Origin: CAZJCK01 sp964544635
GTDB taxonomy: Bacteria > Zixibacteria > MSB-5A5 > GN15 > FEB-12
DNA: 64,000 nucleotides
NCBI GenBank assembly: GCA_964544635.1
Contig: CAZJCK010000001.1
Span: 1 to 64,000, forward strand
Reading direction: 5' to 3'
The notes under the pieces: generated by a model
The model's input: only the letters and a program-made list of their open reading frames with translations
Databases searched by the model: none
Told to the model about the DNA's origin: nothing
Shown here: one piece after another, positions 62,256 through 64,000 of the stretch
Layout of the letters: each line of letters begins with the position of its first letter
Position numbering within the stretch: the first letter of the stretch is position 1
Translations under genes and position numbers: made by a program

Positions 62256-63662
62256 TTACGACTGACCGACCAGTTTGGACGATCCCAGCGGCGCCAGATC
62301 ACACGTAAAGTGCCGCAAAATCGGCGACTCCCGCGTGATGCTGTAACCGTGCAACGTTTCCTTTCGATCGACAATCTTCTGCCCTACCTCTATGATATAG
62401 TCCAACTGTGAATTCGTGTAGACCCGTCGTGGAATCGCCATCCGCACCAGCTCGCGGGGCGCTGTCAATTCTTCGCCGGTATTCGGATCGGTCCCGCCGA
62501 ACATAAGCGAGCCGATCTCAACAGTCCGTATCCCTCCCTCGGCATAAAAAGCGCAGGCCAAGGACTGGGCCGGAAACTCGGTAGCGGGAATATGCGTCAA
62601 CAATTGTCCGGCGTCAATAAAGACGGCATGCCCGCCGATCGGCTGTACGATCGGCATCCCGATATCCTTGAGCGCATTACCAAGATAGGCCACCTGCTCG
62701 ACGCGGAAATCGAGGTAATCGAAATCCATCACCTCTTTTAACCCGACCGCCAGCACCTCGAGATCACGCCCCGCCAGCCCGCCATACGTCGGATACCCCT
62801 CAACAATGATCATCAGTTCGGTCAGGCGACGGTACAGCTCTTCATCGTTAAGTGCGATAAACCCGCCGATATTGGCCAGGCCATCCTTCTTGGCCGACAT
62901 CATCGCACCGTCGACATACGAGAACATCTCGTTGACGATCTCTTCAATCGGACGGTTGTGAAAGCCCGGCTCGTCGCGCTTGATAAAGTAGGCGTTCTCG
63001 GCGAAACGGGCGCAGTCGAAGAACAACGGTAAGCCATGCGCCCGGCACAACTCCGACACCTCACGGATGTTCTTCATCGACACCGGCTGCCCGCCAACCG
63101 AATTGTTGGTGATCGTCAGGATCACCATGCAGATCTTGTCGGTCCCTTTCTCGTGAATAAACTCATCGAGTTTGGCGACATCCATATTCCCCTTGAAGGG
63201 CGCCAGCTCGTCGCTGGTCGATTCGGCACACGGCAGATCGACCGGGATCCCCTTTTTGTGCTGTGTATTACCGCGCGTGGTGTCAAAGTGCGTGTTGTTC
63301 ACCACGTACTGCCCCGGCTGAAGAACCGTGGAAAACATCAAGTTTTCCGCCGAGCGGCCCTGGTGACACGGTATCACGAACTCCTTGCCGGTAATCTCGC
63401 GCACTGTCCGCTCAAAGTTGCGAAACGACGTTGCCCCGGCATATGTCTCATCCCCGAGCATCAACGCCGCCCACTGGCGCGTCGACATGGCGCTGGTCCC
63501 CGAATCGGTCAGTAAATCGATGTATATATCCGGTGCATCCAATCGGAACAGATTGTACCTGGTGCGCTCCAGGCGCTTCAGGCGTTCGGCATGGTTCAGC
63601 AGCGCGATCGGTTCAACGGATTTGATTCGATATGGTTCGGCAGGTTGACGGCGACGTTTCAC
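62256..63662 (-). CDS. tnaA: Tryptophanase / tyrosine phenol-lyase family enzyme
   Basis: A 468-residue PLP beta-eliminating lyase, near the length of E. coli TnaA (471). The start is GTG 63660-63662 with an ideal AAAGGAGG site. Visible motifs include DIYIDLLTDSGTSAMSTRQW, VIPCHQGRSAENLM, TITNNSVGGQPVSM, PLFFDCARFAENAYFI, and the PLP Lys in SAKKDGLANIGGF. It degrades tryptophan to indole, pyruvate and ammonia, or tyrosine to phenol; the two cannot be separated with certainty here. It lies after a micro-ORF and an asparaginase-like gene. Confidence 0.92.
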   Translation of the reverse strand: MKRRRQPAEPYRIKSVEPIALLNHAERLKRLERTRYNLFRLDAPDIYIDLLTDSGTSAMSTRQWAALMLGDETYAGATSFRNFERTVREITGKEFVIPCHQGRSAENLMFSTVLQPGQYVVNNTHFDTTRGNTQHKKGIPVDLPCAESTSDELAPFKGNMDVAKLDEFIHEKGTDKICMVILTITNNSVGGQPVSMKNIREVSELCRAHGLPLFFDCARFAENAYFIKRDEPGFHNRPIEEIVNEMFSYVDGAMMSAKKDGLANIGGFIALNDEELYRRLTELMIIVEGYPTYGGLAGRDLEVLAVGLKEVMDFDYLDFRVEQVAYLGNALKDIGMPIVQPIGGHAVFIDAGQLLTHIPATEFPAQSLACAFYAEGGIRTVEIGSLMFGGTDPNTGEELTAPRELVRMAIPRRVYTNSQLDYIIEVGQKIVDRKETLHGYSITRESPILRHFTCDLAPLGSSKLVGQS

Positions 63663-63727
63663 GGCCGACCTCCTTTCTCACTACCTTCGTTATACGATTG
63701 CGTTAACAGACGGTATGAATGGAGGGT

Positions 63728-63805
63728 TTACGGCACTTGCTTGACCCGGCGACGGCGGTACTCCAGACCCAAATGCTCAATTGCTCTGTACCATTTGCCG
63801 GTCAT
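63728..63805 (-). CDS. 25-codon micro-ORF upstream of tryptophanase
   Basis: The frame encodes MTGKWYRAIEHLGLEYRRRR followed by VKQVP. Its ATG overlaps the stop of the asparaginase-like gene (ATGA), and AGAAGG lies 7 nt upstream, so it has every sign of being translated. It has a single Trp at position 5 and ends in Pro, 65 bp before tryptophanase. E. coli TnaC also has one Trp and a terminal Pro, but the spacing differs (20 residues here, 12 there). A regulatory leader, a real small protein, or chance are all possible. Confidence 0.4.
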   Translation of the reverse strand: MTGKWYRAIEHLGLEYRRRRVKQVP

Positions 63806-64000
63806 GACGTTACCTTCTCAAGTTCGAAATCACTCACGATTGTTCCGGTCTCGATATTGCGAGCATTCCGGACGATCGGTTGTCTGTGTGCTGCAAGATG
63901 CGGGAAGTTCTCGATATTGTCAATGACCCCCAGCAACTCCAGTATCCGTACGCAGATCGGGCCGAGCGGCCGAAAGGAACCGTCGTGCACCTTCACGCCG
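63802..64000 (-). CDS. Asparaginase II-like protein, C-terminal end only (partial)
   Basis: The gene runs off the right edge; 65 codons are visible. The tail (GVKVHDGSFRPLGPICVRIL, then ELLGVIDNIENFPHLAAHRQ, PIVRNARNIETGTIVSDFEL) resembles the C-terminus of the L-asparaginase II family (Pfam Asparaginase_II type), where a conserved Gly-rich KxxDGxxR block is followed by LxxLG and an xPVxNxRGxxVG motif. The catalytic region is not visible, so the assignment is moderate. It overlaps the micro-ORF start by 4 bp and would release ammonia next to tryptophanase. Confidence 0.55.
   Translation of the reverse strand, partial: GVKVHDGSFRPLGPICVRILELLGVIDNIENFPHLAAHRQPIVRNARNIETGTIVSDFELEKVTS

Noticed and set aside
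63728..63805. Naming the micro-ORF tnaC
   Set aside because: Length, one Trp and terminal Pro are suggestive, but the Trp-to-Pro spacing and the D/N-rich middle of TnaC are absent, so the name is not supported.
1..64000. A selenoprotein gene with an in-frame UGA
   Set aside because: Every sizeable interval is occupied by an intact frame; I found no two adjacent same-frame halves split by TGA in a recognisable selenoprotein family.

Overview
The window (about 57-60% G+C by eye) reads as chromosome of an uncultured or little-studied Gram-negative bacterium of the FCB group. The evidence is a SprA/Sov homologue, a PorU-type C25 peptidase, a PorV-type barrel and proteins with C-terminal NYPNP-type sorting domains (type IX secretion), together with a BatABCDE operon, bacillithiol genes and a bacterial selenocysteine system. 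Ordinary Shine-Dalgarno sites and sigma70-like -35/-10 boxes are common, which fits a Zixibacteria-like lineage better than Bacteroidetes proper; that placement is an inference. Almost every gene is on the minus strand. Only the tRNA-Sec gene and one small YdeI-like gene lie on the plus strand. I see no rRNA, CRISPR array, transposase or prophage.

Layout, left to right: a lipoprotein, a slipin and an NfeD/ClpP-class protease (10-2548); an operon of M28 peptidase, selA, selB and amidohydrolase (2679-8456, read right to left); a 2067-residue SprA homologue (8503-14706); murB and recG (14762-18028); tRNA-Sec divergent from recG (18225-18321); a YdeI-like gene and a 344-bp repeat island (18407-19347); a CDF metal transporter (19364-20284). 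From 30177 down to 20505 runs a seamless TetR, TolC, adaptor, RND pump, bshC, bshA, bshB1 operon preceded by tandem palindromic operators. Next are corA and a flippase-like gene (30336-32359), a ten-gene MoxR/Bat envelope operon (32479-42577), and UbiA, a BamA/TamA-like protein and a second giant SprA-like barrel (42788-48552).

From 61240 down to 48574 lies a surface/secretion cluster: PorU-like C25 peptidase, a chimeric PorV barrel with propeller and LysM-like insertions, an M6-type metalloprotease with a sorting tail, two DUF5683-like membrane proteins and an NHL-propeller lipoprotein. The right end holds a lipoprotein, tryptophanase, a coupled 25-codon micro-ORF and the 3' end of an asparaginase-like gene.

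The genes imply a cell that secretes and anchors proteins by type IX secretion, makes selenoproteins (none is encoded here), and defends itself with bacillithiol plus a drug pump from one transcript. The three most unusual objects are the pump-bacillithiol operon, the propeller/LysM PorV chimera, and the 1079-residue SprA-like barrel coupled to a BamA/TamA-like gene.
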